From contig NZ_CP046530.1 in the NCBI RefSeq assembly GCF_030408375.1, positions 1,240,001 to 1,304,000 of the forward strand: a stretch of 64,000 nt of DNA, in the 5' to 3' direction. Made by a program: the position numbers and the translations under genes. This DNA is from Corynebacterium afermentans subsp. lipophilum (GTDB taxonomy: Bacteria; Actinomycetota; Actinomycetes; Mycobacteriales; Mycobacteriaceae). This document shows, one piece after another, positions 21,780 through 31,797 of this stretch (the first letter of the stretch is position 1; each line of letters begins with the position of its first letter). The notes below the pieces were generated by a model, which saw nothing but the letters and a program-made list of their open reading frames with translations, had not been told where the DNA came from and did no database searches.

Positions 21780-23258
21780 TTAGCTTTTGCGCAGCACAGC
21801 GAAGAACATTGCGTCGGTGCCGTGGCGGTGCGGCCACATCTGCACGCTCGGGCCCTCGCCCACATCCTCCATGCCGGCCGCCCACTCGCGGGCGTCGAGC
21901 TCCTCCACGCCGCCTTTCGCCAATTGCTTTTCGACGATCCTCCGGGTCTCGCGCACATCCGGCGAGCACGTGGAGTAAACCACCACTCCACCCGGCTTGG
22001 CCAGGTTCACGGCAGATTGGAGCAGCTCTTCCTGCAGCTGGGTCAGCTCCGCGATGTCGTCTTCGGACTTCGTCCAGCGCGCCTCCGGACGCCGACGCAG
22101 CGCGCCCAGCCCGGAGCAGGGGGCGTCCACCAGGATGCGGTCGTAGCCCGGCTCGAGCTTCGGGTCGCGCCCGTCGGCGGTGTGGACGGTCACCGGCAGG
22201 CCGCGCACCGTCTTGGAGATCAGCTCCGCGCGGTGCGGGCTGACTTCGACGGCGTCGACCGTGGCGGCATCGATAGCCGCGATCGCCCCGATGAGCGCAG
22301 CCTTGCCGCCAGGGCCCGCACACAGGTCAAGCCAACGGCCTTGATCCTGCTCGACGGGGACCTCGGTGACAGCGCGCGCGATGATCTGCGAGCCCTCGTC
22401 CTGCACCGCAGCGAGGCCCTCGCGCACCGGCTCGAGCTGGCCTGGGTCCCCCTCCGGCAGGTACACCGCGTACGGCGAGTACGTGCCCTGCTCGCCGCCG
22501 GTGCTAAGCGCAAGCTCTTCCGCGGAGATCTCTCCCGGGCGCGCCACCAGGTGCACGACGGGGCGGGCCGAGTCCGCCTCGAGCGCGGCCTCCAGCTCGT
22601 CGCGCTTGTCGCCGAGCGCCTCAGAGAAGGAGTGCGCAATCCACTCCGGGTGGGCATGGGTGAACGCCAGCGCACCCAGCTCGCTGTCCGGGGCGAGGGT
22701 GCGCAGCCACTCGTCGGCGGGCGTGCGGGCGATGGAACGCAGCACACCGTTGGCGAAGCCCTTCGCCTTCTCGTGGCCGGCAGCCTCGACGAGCCGCACC
22801 GAGGTATCCACCGCGGCGTGATCGCCCACGCGGGTGTAGAGCAGCTGGTAAGCACCCAGGCGAAGCGCGGCGAGCACCTCGGGCACGATCCGTTCGAGCT
22901 CCCGCGAAGCGTTCTTCGCGATCACCGCGTCGAGCACCCCGAGGCTGCGCAACGTGCCGTAGGCCAGCTCGGTGGCGAACGCGGCGTCTCGGCCGGTGAT
23001 CTTCCGCTCGCGCAGGATGCTGGGCAGGGTGAGGTTGGCAAAGGCGCCGTCACGGACGACGCGCAGCACCACCTCGAAGGCCGCCTCGCGCGCCGGGTCG
23101 CCGATGCTGGCCGGGCGCCCTTTCACCGTGTAGCGCTGGCGCCCGCCGCCCTGCTTGCGAGGCTGCTGCGCTGCACCGCGGCCCTGCTGCCGGTTGCGCT
23201 GGTGCGCCGGCTTGTCCTCGCGCCGTCCCGCGGAGCGCGACCTGAATCCTCCGCTCAC
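21780..23258 (-). CDS. rsmB: 16S rRNA cytosine-C5 methyltransferase (RsmB/Fmu)
   Basis: Methylates cytosine 967 (E. coli numbering) of 16S rRNA using S-adenosylmethionine. It has 492 aa. A basic Gln/Arg-rich N-terminal tail (residues 1-45) precedes an NusB-like RNA-binding domain, and the C-terminal methyltransferase has DLCAGPGGKA, VDAPCSGLGALRRRPE (catalytic region) and VYSTCSPDVRE. GTG 23258 overlaps the fmt stop by four bases. The long basic tail is longer than in most homologues. Confidence 0.94.
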   Translation of the reverse strand: MSGGFRSRSAGRREDKPAHQRNRQQGRGAAQQPRKQGGGRQRYTVKGRPASIGDPAREAAFEVVLRVVRDGAFANLTLPSILRERKITGRDAAFATELAYGTLRSLGVLDAVIAKNASRELERIVPEVLAALRLGAYQLLYTRVGDHAAVDTSVRLVEAAGHEKAKGFANGVLRSIARTPADEWLRTLAPDSELGALAFTHAHPEWIAHSFSEALGDKRDELEAALEADSARPVVHLVARPGEISAEELALSTGGEQGTYSPYAVYLPEGDPGQLEPVREGLAAVQDEGSQIIARAVTEVPVEQDQGRWLDLCAGPGGKAALIGAIAAIDAATVDAVEVSPHRAELISKTVRGLPVTVHTADGRDPKLEPGYDRILVDAPCSGLGALRRRPEARWTKSEDDIAELTQLQEELLQSAVNLAKPGGVVVYSTCSPDVRETRRIVEKQLAKGGVEELDAREWAAGMEDVGEGPSVQMWPHRHGTDAMFFAVLRKS

Positions 23259-24184
23259 TCGAACACCACTCCTTCTTTCGCGTCAGCGGCCAACCCGCGG
23301 GCCCAGTCCGCCGCGTTCATCATCTTCTTGCCCGGCGGCTGGATCGTGCCCAGTCGCACGTCCCCGTCGGCGGTGCCCACGAGCACCTCATTCTTGCCAA
23401 ACGCGGCCTCACCCGGAGCCAACGAGCCCTCCCCGGTCGGGGTGACCGGGCCGAGCTTGAAGCGGTTCTCCCCGCGCATCGTCCACGCGCCCGGCGCCGG
23501 AGTGTGGGCGCGGATGCCGCGGTCGATCACGGCGGCCGGCTGGTTCCAGTCCACTCGGGCGTCCGTAGGGGTGATCTTGTGGGCGTAGGTGCCCTCTTCC
23601 GGTTGCGGTGTCGGTTCCGCGGTGCTTGCCTCCAGCGCATCCATGGTTTCAACCAGCAGGTCAGCACCCGCGTAGGCGAGGCGCTCCAGCAGCTCGCCGC
23701 TGGTTTCCGCCTCGCCGATCTCGGTTTCCAACGTGTCCAGGATGTCGCCGGTGTCCAGGCCCTCGTTGATTCGGAAGGTGGTCGCGCCGGTGACCGCGTC
23801 CCCGGCGGCGATCGCAGCCTGCACCGGTGCCGCCCCGCGCCACTGAGGCAGCAGAGAGAAATGCAGGTTTACCCAGCCGTGCTTCGGGATGTCCAGCATG
23901 TCGGCCGGGATGAGGTTGCCGTAGGCCACCACCGGGATCGCGTCAGGTGCCAGCTCCTCCAGTTGCTGCCGGATGGCGTCGTCGCGCGTGAGGCTTTCCG
24001 GGGTGAGTACCTCAATGCCGTGCTCGACGGCGAGCGCCTTGACCGGCGACGGGTGCAGCGTGCGCCCACGGCCGCGGCGCGCGTCCGGGCGGGTGAGCAC
24101 CGCGACGACCTCGTGGTCGGAGGCGATGAGCCGCTCGAGTGCCGCGGCGGCGGGTTCGGGGGTGCCGGCGAATACGAGTCGCAT
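23255..24184 (-). CDS. fmt: Methionyl-tRNA formyltransferase
   Basis: Formylates initiator Met-tRNA with 10-formyl-tetrahydrofolate. It has 309 aa. The N-terminal FAGTPEPAAAAL, the catalytic NLHFSLLPQWRGAAP (Asn and His), and GLDTGDIL (catalytic Asp) are all present; the C-terminal OB-like domain begins around 205. ATG 24184 has AGGAG upstream. Together with def it forms the initiation formyl cycle, 13 nt downstream of that gene. Confidence 0.96.
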   Translation of the reverse strand: MRLVFAGTPEPAAAALERLIASDHEVVAVLTRPDARRGRGRTLHPSPVKALAVEHGIEVLTPESLTRDDAIRQQLEELAPDAIPVVAYGNLIPADMLDIPKHGWVNLHFSLLPQWRGAAPVQAAIAAGDAVTGATTFRINEGLDTGDILDTLETEIGEAETSGELLERLAYAGADLLVETMDALEASTAEPTPQPEEGTYAHKITPTDARVDWNQPAAVIDRGIRAHTPAPGAWTMRGENRFKLGPVTPTGEGSLAPGEAAFGKNEVLVGTADGDVRLGTIQPPGKKMMNAADWARGLAADAKEGVVFE

Positions 24185-24197
24185 AAAAACGTTCTCC

Positions 24198-24689
24198 TTA
24201 GCTCCAGTCGGCGGCCCGGATCGCCGCCATCGCTTCCTTGCGTTGCTCCGATGCCATCCTGCGCATGAACATCACGCCATCCAAATGGTCCGCTTCGTGC
24301 TGGATGCAGCGCGCCAACAACCCGGTGCCGCGCAGGGTAAGCGGGCGCCCGTAGCAGTCCTGGCCGCGGGCCACCACCGTCCTGTGGCGGGTGACCTCCC
24401 CGCGCACGTCCGGCACCGACAGGCAGCCCTCGACGCCGGTCTGCATCTTGTCGCCCAACGGTTCCCACACGGGGTTGACGATATGCCCGCGCATGCCCTG
24501 GCAGTCGAAAACAAAGATCCGGCGCGCAAGCCCGATCTGGTTCGCGGCCAGGCCCACCCCGCCAGCGTGGTCCATGGTTTCCAGCATGTCGGCGACCAGC
24601 CGTTCGAGGGCGGCATCGAAAACCGTGACCTCTGCCGCAGCGGTGTTGAGCACTGGGTCGCCGAACAGGCGGATGTCGCGGATAGCCAT
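24198..24689 (-). CDS. def: Peptide deformylase
   Basis: Removes the N-formyl group from nascent proteins; a metallo-hydrolase. It has 163 aa. All three motifs are intact: GVGLAANQIG (motif 1), EGCLSVP with the Cys ligand (motif 2), and HEADHLDG with the His ligands and catalytic Glu (motif 3). ATG 24689 (MAIRDI) fits the family start; a TACACT box ends 8 nt before it (24698-24703), so the transcript may be leaderless or nearly so. Confidence 0.96.
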   Translation of the reverse strand: MAIRDIRLFGDPVLNTAAAEVTVFDAALERLVADMLETMDHAGGVGLAANQIGLARRIFVFDCQGMRGHIVNPVWEPLGDKMQTGVEGCLSVPDVRGEVTRHRTVVARGQDCYGRPLTLRGTGLLARCIQHEADHLDGVMFMRRMASEQRKEAMAAIRAADWS

Positions 24690-24729
24690 GGGGTGCAAGT
24701 GTAGTGCCACGCCCAAACACGCGACCCAG

Positions 24730-26739
24730 CTAGCCGATGTCCACCGGATTGACCTGGATGCGAAGCGGCAGGTCCTGCTTCGCCGTCGTCCACGCTACCG
24801 CTCCCGCGCGAAGGGCCTTGCCCAGCGCGGTGCGCCCGGCTAGCGGGGTGCGCACCAGTATCCGCTGCGCGGGGCCGAGCGCCTGCCTGTTCCATTCGCC
24901 CGGCAGCCGCACCCCCGGCGGCAGGTCCACCGGGCCGAGCAGCTCGGCGTGCTCGGGTAGCTCGGTGCGGGCGAAGAACTCGTCTAACCCGTCGCGCGGG
25001 GCATCCACCACCGCCACGTGCACCGCCGGCGGGAAACGCGCCTCGCGCCGCAGCGACAGCTCGAGGGCTGCGAACCCGCGCGCGTCCCAGCGGATCAGGT
25101 GCTGCACCACCGGCAGCGAGGGCTCTGCCACCACGACCACTTCCCCGCCGGCGCTGTGCGGCTGCACCAGCGTGGCCGCCCCCATCCACTTGGCAAAGGT
25201 GTCCTCCACCGCGCGCAGGTCCGGCCGTTGCATCAGCGCCCAGGCGTCCAGGAGCACTGCCGCACCGTAGCCTCCCTCAACGTGCGGCTCCGCACCCGGC
25301 GTGGCTACCACCAACGCCGGACCCGGCTGCACCTGCGCACGCACGTTCTCGCCGCCAGAGGTGATCACCTTGTACTTGGCAAAGGCCCGCCCCAGCTCCT
25401 CCGCCGTGCGCTCCGTGCCCAACACCACCGCGCGCAGCCTGCGCGAGCCGCAGGCCGGGCACACGTGCGCCGGGTCCATCCGCCCACACCACCGGCACGT
25501 CGGCGCCGCGGCCTCGCCGCCCGAAGGCAGGCTCAGCGGCCCGTTGCACCACCGGCAGCGCGCCGGTGTCCGGCATTGCCCGCACGCGAGCGACTGGATG
25601 TAGCCGGTGCGCGGCACTTGGAACAGCACAGGGGTACCGCGCGCGAGCGCTTGTGCCGCCGCTTGGAACGCCGACGACGGCAGGCGAGCCTGCTTCGCGC
25701 GCGGGTCGCGCTCCATCTCAAAGTCCGAATCCCCCGCGGCGTGGATGTACGGCGAACGGGTGCGCAGGCTCTGGCGTGGGGCGACCAGCTCATGCATCCA
25801 CCCGGATTCCACCAGCAGCTGCGCCTCGGCCGTGCGTGCATGCCCGCCGAGAATCAACGAGCACCCCTCCTGCGCCGATCGCGTTGTCAGCACCTCGCGC
25901 GCGTGCACGTACGGCGCGCGCGGGTCCACCAGGTTGTCGTCGCCGTCGAACATGAGCGCCGCAAACCGCAGGTTTTCCACCGGCGCGAACGCTGCCGAGC
26001 GCGTGCCCACCACAATCCGGCCCTGCCCGTGCAGCACCGATAAGTAGCGCGAGTACCGCGCCTGCGGTCCCTGCGATGCCGTCAGGATTGTCACCTGCCG
26101 CGCACCGACGATCTCTTTCAGCGCCGCCTCGCACGCGTTCACGTCTTTCTGGTCCGGCACCACAATCAGCGCGCCCGCCCCGTCCAACGCCACCTTCGCC
26201 GCCAGCGACGCCAACGCCGCAGCCCAGTCGTCCCCCGGTGCAACCTGCCACGCCGCCCGCGCAATCTTGCCGGCCACCACCGCGTCCACGAAGGACTCGC
26301 CAAAGGTGTACGCAGTCCACGCCGACAAGTCCGGCTCCCTGGCCTCCCCCAATTCCTCCCAGGGAGTGGAGGTGTCCGTTTCCTCCGCCTTCGCGTGGCG
26401 CGCCGGGATAGCAGAGCGGTAGATATCGGATCGCACGCCCGCATAGCGGTCCGCGAGTGCGTCGATAAGCTCGCGCGTTTTCGCCGGAGCAACAACCTCC
26501 GGCGAGATGACCCGCTCGATGAAGCGCAACGACCCCTCGTGCCGCGATTTCGAAGCGCGCTCGAGTACCACCGCGTCCACGAGCCGACCCGCAAAGCGCA
26601 CGCGCACCCGCACCCCGGGCTGCACCGCGTCCGCATCCTGGGAGGGCACCAGGTAGTCGAAGGGCCTGTCCAGATGCGCGAGACCGAGCATGGGCAACAC
26701 GCGCGCGACTGGGGCTTCGGCGGCGGGCGTGTCAGACAT
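24730..26739 (-). CDS. priA: PriA-like primosomal protein N', helicase motifs lost
   Basis: Homologue of the replication-restart protein PriA, 669 aa. The N-terminal DNA-binding region (RPFDYLVP, GVRVRVRFAGR) and the zinc-binding cysteine pairs (CGQCRTPARCRWC, CRWCG, CPACG; residues about 395-455) are retained. No GxGKT Walker A is present where expected, and the DEEH box is replaced by MFDGDDNLVDP. Actinobacterial PriA proteins are known to lack detectable helicase motifs, so this is a lineage trait and not a local defect. ATG 26739 is preferred to an upstream start at 26793. Confidence 0.92.
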   Translation of the reverse strand: MSDTPAAEAPVARVLPMLGLAHLDRPFDYLVPSQDADAVQPGVRVRVRFAGRLVDAVVLERASKSRHEGSLRFIERVISPEVVAPAKTRELIDALADRYAGVRSDIYRSAIPARHAKAEETDTSTPWEELGEAREPDLSAWTAYTFGESFVDAVVAGKIARAAWQVAPGDDWAAALASLAAKVALDGAGALIVVPDQKDVNACEAALKEIVGARQVTILTASQGPQARYSRYLSVLHGQGRIVVGTRSAAFAPVENLRFAALMFDGDDNLVDPRAPYVHAREVLTTRSAQEGCSLILGGHARTAEAQLLVESGWMHELVAPRQSLRTRSPYIHAAGDSDFEMERDPRAKQARLPSSAFQAAAQALARGTPVLFQVPRTGYIQSLACGQCRTPARCRWCNGPLSLPSGGEAAAPTCRWCGRMDPAHVCPACGSRRLRAVVLGTERTAEELGRAFAKYKVITSGGENVRAQVQPGPALVVATPGAEPHVEGGYGAAVLLDAWALMQRPDLRAVEDTFAKWMGAATLVQPHSAGGEVVVVAEPSLPVVQHLIRWDARGFAALELSLRREARFPPAVHVAVVDAPRDGLDEFFARTELPEHAELLGPVDLPPGVRLPGEWNRQALGPAQRILVRTPLAGRTALGKALRAGAVAWTTAKQDLPLRIQVNPVDIG

Positions 26740-26875
26740 GACCCCGGATTCTAAACCACCGCCCGACACCGCCTTCGAGCGCGAACACCCCAATCGCCCA
26801 CTCGGGGCTTGTTTGGGGTACTAATAAGGCTGAAGGAATCATTCTCACGCGCGTTTGAAAGACCCCGCCACCCTA

Positions 26876-27859
26876 ATGAAACGCCTGTTTACCGTAGTCG
26901 CCTCCGCCACCCTCCTCGCCGCAGCGGCGCTCTCGCCTACCCCCGCCTCCGCTGATGCGGCGAAAGTGACGCAGCTGGCCCTGCGGGAAGGCGCGCAGAT
27001 CATCCCCGGCGATTCCTTCGGCCCCATCCTCGCGCAGGGAGCAGGTTCGCCTATCGACGGCAGCTCCGCTTTCATCACCGGCTCCTCCGACCACGCACGC
27101 AGCGTCGTCGAGGATGGCTGGCGCCGCGCCTACGACGGCCTCCCTAACCAGATGAAGCAGGCCGTGCCCCCGCACCTGCGCCCGCCGGAACCGGCGAAAC
27201 CGGCCGACGTCACCGTGGTGCCCGCGCAGGAGCCTTCTCCTTCGCCCGTGCCGCCGAAGTGCTACAACTGCGTCGCCATCACCTACGACGACGGCCCGGT
27301 CCCCGGCTCCACCGAGCGTCTGCTGGACATCCTCAAGCGCAAGGACGCGCACGCCACCTTCTTCGTGGTGGGCCGCAACGCCAACGCCTACCCGCAGATT
27401 CTGCGCCGGATCCGCGACGAGGGCCACACCATCGGTAACCACTCCGTCGACCACCCCGACCTGGCCAGGCAGTCCGATGCCGCAATCGCCGCCCAACTGG
27501 ACGGCACGAACGCCGCGCTGAACAAGCAGGCCGGCGTGGAGCCGCACTGGATTCGCCCGCCGTACGGTTCCTACGATTCGCGCGTGGCCTCCGCCGCCGG
27601 CGATCGCGGCATGTCGCTGGCCATCTGGGACGTGGACACGGCAGACTGGCAGCACCGCAACCCAACCACCACCTGCAAGCGTGCGGTCGACGGCGCGCGC
27701 GAAGGCTCCATCATCCTCATGCACGACATCCACGAGCCCACCGTCGACGCGGCGGAGTGCGTCATCGACGGTCTGCGCGCCAAGGGGCTCAATCCGGTCG
27801 GGCTCGATGAAATGATCAAGCGCCCCGAAATCGGTCACGTGTACACGAGGGCGGATTAG
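26876..27859 (+). CDS. Secreted polysaccharide deacetylase (NodB domain)
   Basis: A metal-dependent carbohydrate esterase 4-type deacetylase, probably acting on peptidoglycan or another wall glycan. It has 327 aa with a signal peptide (MKRLF, hydrophobic core to about residue 24, ASA-DA cleavage). A Pro/Ala-rich linker (residues 100-132) leads to the NodB domain: TYDDGP (motif 1), HSVDH (motif 2), RPPYGSYD (motif 3), DVDTADW (motif 4), LMHDI (motif 5). All catalytic residues look intact. ATG 26876 starts the signal peptide; the TTG at 26855 would spoil it. It is the first of three + strand genes inserted between priA and metK. Confidence 0.9.
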   Translation: MKRLFTVVASATLLAAAALSPTPASADAAKVTQLALREGAQIIPGDSFGPILAQGAGSPIDGSSAFITGSSDHARSVVEDGWRRAYDGLPNQMKQAVPPHLRPPEPAKPADVTVVPAQEPSPSPVPPKCYNCVAITYDDGPVPGSTERLLDILKRKDAHATFFVVGRNANAYPQILRRIRDEGHTIGNHSVDHPDLARQSDAAIAAQLDGTNAALNKQAGVEPHWIRPPYGSYDSRVASAAGDRGMSLAIWDVDTADWQHRNPTTTCKRAVDGAREGSIILMHDIHEPTVDAAECVIDGLRAKGLNPVGLDEMIKRPEIGHVYTRAD

Positions 27860-27862
27860 ACC

Positions 27863-27868
27863 TAAACT
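27863..27868 (+). promoter_or_regulatory. Candidate -10 box for leaderless transcription of the 4-TM gene
   Basis: TAAACT fits TANANT and stands 6 nt before the GTG at 27875, where no Shine-Dalgarno is seen. That spacing places transcription start at or near the start codon. Consensus match only. Confidence 0.35.
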
Positions 27869-27874
27869 GCGGGC

Positions 27875-28234
27875 GTGAGTGAACAAACGCAGAAGACCGC
27901 CCGCACCGGTTGGCTCAAAGCGGTTCCCTACGCCACGGTGGCCGCCTACGCCCTCGGCCCGCTGCTGCTCATCCCCGCGGTGAGCAGCCCGTGGCCGGTC
28001 GTGGCCTACATCTTCGCGGTGGCCGCCATCGCCGGGCTTATCGACGGCATCGCGTTCCGCCCGAACTGGTCCTTGCCACTGCTAGCCGGATTCGGCTTCT
28101 GGATTGCTAAGGCCCTCTACTTCAACGACGGCACGTTCATCTATGTGCTTGGCGCAGCGTTGACCTGCGCGGCGGCGATGGGGCTTGGGTCGTTGGTGGG
28201 CGGCAGCTCGTCGAGAAGCGAAGCGACGGTGTAG
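27875..28234 (+). CDS. Small four-helix membrane protein, unknown
   Basis: A 119-aa protein with four predicted membrane segments (about residues 16-37, 43-60, 66-83 and 89-109) and short polar ends. I do not recognise the family. GTG 27875 is 15 nt after the deacetylase and the next gene starts 3 nt after its stop, so it is probably in the same transcription unit. The close coupling to a secreted deacetylase and to a two-TM protein hints at a membrane or envelope role, but nothing in the sequence proves it. Confidence 0.7.
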   Translation: MSEQTQKTARTGWLKAVPYATVAAYALGPLLLIPAVSSPWPVVAYIFAVAAIAGLIDGIAFRPNWSLPLLAGFGFWIAKALYFNDGTFIYVLGAALTCAAAMGLGSLVGGSSSRSEATV

Positions 28235-28237
28235 CCG

Positions 28238-29091
28238 GTGGAGACTTGGAGCCTGAACCACCCCGACTACGGCCTGATCGAGGTCCGTGTCGGCTTCGAC
28301 CGCGACTTTGCCGCAGAGGACGCGAGCTGGCCCGGCGAGGAAGCCGAGAAGCCGGGGACGATAGCAACCGCGGAAAGTTCGTTGAAAGAACGCCTTCAAC
28401 TGTGGTCGAAAAACCCCTCCGAGCGCATGGAGGTGCGCGTCGACAGCGCGGTGCAGCACCGCTACAACGACATCACCAGCACCCGTCTACCGCTGTTCGG
28501 CGACGGCCCGAAAGACGAGCTGGAAACACCGATGCTGGTGGGACTCGACCGTGCGAAGCCGCACCTGAAGCTGCGGGTCAGTGGCTTGGATGAGCTGCTG
28601 AGCGTGGAGTTCCGCGAAGGCGACACGGTGGTGGAGTTCGACCCTCCCGCTGGCTCACGCGGCGCGCACCGTCGCGAAACCATGGAGTCCAGCGAGCTCA
28701 AGCGCACCCTGATCCCCATGGCCGAAGGCTTGGGCAAGGGTGGATGGGCGCTCGCCGTGCTGCTGCTCGGGCCGATCCTCTCCCGGTTTTTCAAGTGGTT
28801 GCTGGGTTTTCTGCCCGACTGGGACCTGCCGGACTGGCAGCTGCCGCACATGGACCTGCCGGTACCTGAGTTGCCGAAGCTCGATTTGCCGCTGCCCGAC
28901 ATCAACTGGCCAAATTTCGACCTGCCCGAGGTGCCCGAGTGGGCGCTCTGGCTGATGGAGTACTCCAAGATTTGGGTGCCGGTGATCATCGGCATCGTTG
29001 TCGGCGTAGTCGCGCTGCGCAACCACAAGCGCTCCGAGAGAGAAAAAGCCGCCTGGAGCAACCACCAGGCGGCAGAAAAGATGGAGACGGA

Positions 29092-29095
<4 letters not shown>
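28238..29095 (+). CDS. Two-TM protein with LPxxD pentapeptide repeats, unknown
   Basis: A 285-aa protein I do not recognise. Residues 1-160 are soluble and acidic. A membrane segment lies at about 169-189 and a second at 243-260; between them runs a Pro/Trp-rich tract (192-235) made of six exact pentapeptides LPxx(D/E/Q), then a decayed part. The C-terminus is short, basic and charged. If the N-terminus is cytoplasmic, the repeat would form an extended loop outside the membrane. GTG 28238 has no strong ribosome site, 3 nt after the previous stop. Its 3' end overlaps the metK stop (shared CTAG) and carries the metK terminator. Confidence 0.7.
28811..28900 (+). repeat. Six tandem LPxx(D/E/Q) pentapeptide codon blocks
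   Basis: Ninety nucleotides encode six successive 5-residue units beginning Leu-Pro ([30 protein letters not shown]). The codons are degenerate between units, so the protein repeat is under selection more than the DNA repeat. Confidence 0.85.
29043..29073 (-). terminator. Intrinsic terminator of metK inside the opposing gene
   Basis: A perfect 9-bp stem GCCGCCTGG/CCAGGCGGC (29048-29056 with 29065-29073), 8-nt loop, is followed on the - strand by TTTTTCTC. It lies 19 nt past the metK stop and within the last 20 codons of the convergent membrane-protein gene. Confidence 0.8.
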
Positions 29096-30309
<1,214 letters not shown>

Positions 30310-30424
30310 AGCAGTCTTTCCTTTGCATTTGGGCGGACGGGTTGCGTTCCGGCGCACCTGCTGGGCGGCTCAGCTGAGTACAGGCTGAAACGGAAGCGGC
30401 ACGTCGTTTAAGCCATGCCCACGA

Positions 30425-30440
30425 TAGACCAAGCTGTCTA
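30425..30440. promoter_or_regulatory. McbR-type operator upstream of metK
   Basis: TAGAC-N6-GTCTA, a perfect match to the C. glutamicum McbR operator, is centred 123 nt before the metK start and lies 15 nt after the coaBC stop. It is the only such palindrome I found in the window. McbR represses sulfur and methionine genes including metK in C. glutamicum. A plausible -10 (TATCGT on the - strand) overlaps it. Confidence 0.8.
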
Positions 30441-30454
30441 AATGTGCAATGTCA

Positions 30455-31708
30455 CTACGCGAGACGCTCTACCGCGTCCCAGATGTGCACTGCGACCTCG
30501 TGCTTAGTGCCGTCCGGAATCTCCTCTTCGCCCCCGCCGGCGCTGAGCAGCCAGCCACGGTTGCGGGCCTGCCCGAACACGCCACCGCCGGCCACGGAGT
30601 TGAGCATGAGCATGTCCGCGCCCTTTCGCTTGAGTTTCGCGCGGCCGTTTTCCAGCTCGTTGTCCGTCTCCGCGGCGAACCCGATAATGGTCGCGGCGAT
30701 CTGTCCCGCCTCGCGCATGCCTACGAGGTCCTTGAGAATGTCCGGGTTTTCGGTGAGTCGGATCGTGGACAACGCGTCGTCTGCCTGGCCCTTCTTCAGC
30801 TTCGTGTTCGCTTCCGCTTCTGGACGAAAATCTGCCACCGCGGCCGCCATGATCACCACGTCAGCGTCCGGTGCGCGATCCACCATCGCCTGCCGCATCT
30901 CGCGGGTGGAGCCGACCTTGACTACCTCCGCACCCGACGGCGGTTCCAGCTCGTCGGTCGCGCCCGCCACGATGGTCACTTTCGCGCCGCGCTGCGCGGC
31001 GATGTCGCCCAGGGCGTAGCCCTGCTTGCCGGAGGACCGGTTGCCGATGTAGCGCACCGGGTCGATGTTCTCCTGGGTGCCACCCGCGCTGATCAGCACT
31101 CGTTTGCCCGCAAGCGTCTGGGTGAACGCTGTCGTGCCGTTCGTGCTCAAAACAGTGCGCGCCAGCTGGGCGATCACATCCGGCTCCGGCAAGCGCCCAG
31201 GACCTGTGTCTTTACCGGTAAGCCGCCCGTGCGCGGGCTCGAGCACGGTGATCCCGCGCTCGCGCAGCGTTGCGACATTCACCTGCGTCGCCGGGTTGAG
31301 CCACATCTCCGTGTGCATGGCTGGCGCCAGCACCACCGGACACGTAGCCACGAGAATGGTGGAGGTGAGCAGGTCGTCTGCCCGTCCGGCGGCCACCCGG
31401 GCAATCAGGTCCGCCGTCGCGGGCGCCACGACGATCAGATCCGCCTCCTGCCCCACCCTCACATGCTGCACCTCGTCCACGCGGGTGAAGACGCTGGTGT
31501 CCACCGGGTTGCCGCTCAGCGCTTCAAACGTGGCGGCGCCAACGAAGTTCAGCGCGTTTGTGGTCGGGATGACGCGAACCTCGTCCCCCGCCTCTTTGAA
31601 GTTGCGAACCAGGTGGCACGCCTTGTACGCGGCGATTCCGCCGGATACTCCAATGACTACACGCAGCGGTTGCGTTGGATTCTGGGCCGAATTCTGGGCT
31701 TCGCTCAT
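30455..31708 (-). CDS. coaBC: Bifunctional phosphopantothenoylcysteine decarboxylase / phosphopantothenate-cysteine ligase
   Basis: Converts phosphopantothenate to phosphopantetheine in coenzyme A synthesis. It has 417 aa. The N-terminal flavoprotein (CoaC) domain has GVSGGIAAYKA, PATADLIAR and PAMHTEMW (catalytic region); the C-terminal ligase (CoaB) domain begins near 200 with VLISAGGTQENIDPVR and NRSSGKQG, and AAAVADFRP. ATG 31708 has a weak ribosome site; a TATGCT box ends 8 nt before it on the - strand (31717-31722), beside the rpoZ terminator. Also called dfp. Confidence 0.96.
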   Translation of the reverse strand: MSEAQNSAQNPTQPLRVVIGVSGGIAAYKACHLVRNFKEAGDEVRVIPTTNALNFVGAATFEALSGNPVDTSVFTRVDEVQHVRVGQEADLIVVAPATADLIARVAAGRADDLLTSTILVATCPVVLAPAMHTEMWLNPATQVNVATLRERGITVLEPAHGRLTGKDTGPGRLPEPDVIAQLARTVLSTNGTTAFTQTLAGKRVLISAGGTQENIDPVRYIGNRSSGKQGYALGDIAAQRGAKVTIVAGATDELEPPSGAEVVKVGSTREMRQAMVDRAPDADVVIMAAAVADFRPEAEANTKLKKGQADDALSTIRLTENPDILKDLVGMREAGQIAATIIGFAAETDNELENGRAKLKRKGADMLMLNSVAGGGVFGQARNRGWLLSAGGGEEEIPDGTKHEVAVHIWDAVERLA

Positions 31709-31723
31709 GAGCCCCAAGCATAC

Positions 31724-31765
31724 AAAAACCGCCGCCGCCCAGCGGTGTTGCTGGGCGGCGGCGGT
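31724..31765 (-). terminator. Strong intrinsic terminator after rpoZ
   Basis: A 16-bp perfect stem (31728-31743 with 31750-31765; arms ACCGCCGCCGCCCAGC and its complement), 6-nt loop, is followed on the - strand by TTTTT (31724-31728). It ends the mihF-gmk-rpoZ unit; coaBC starts 16 nt beyond, so coaBC needs its own promoter. Confidence 0.88.
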
Positions 31766-31797
31766 GACCTACCGTGCGCTACTGCTGCGCGACAGGC

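Noticed and set aside
21768..23588. 606-codon + strand frame
   Set aside because: Antisense of rsmB and fmt; no signature or ribosome site.
30310..30424. SAM riboswitch before metK
   Set aside because: No conserved SAM-I or SAM-II core could be drawn; the operator TAGAC-N6-GTCTA gives a sufficient regulatory explanation.
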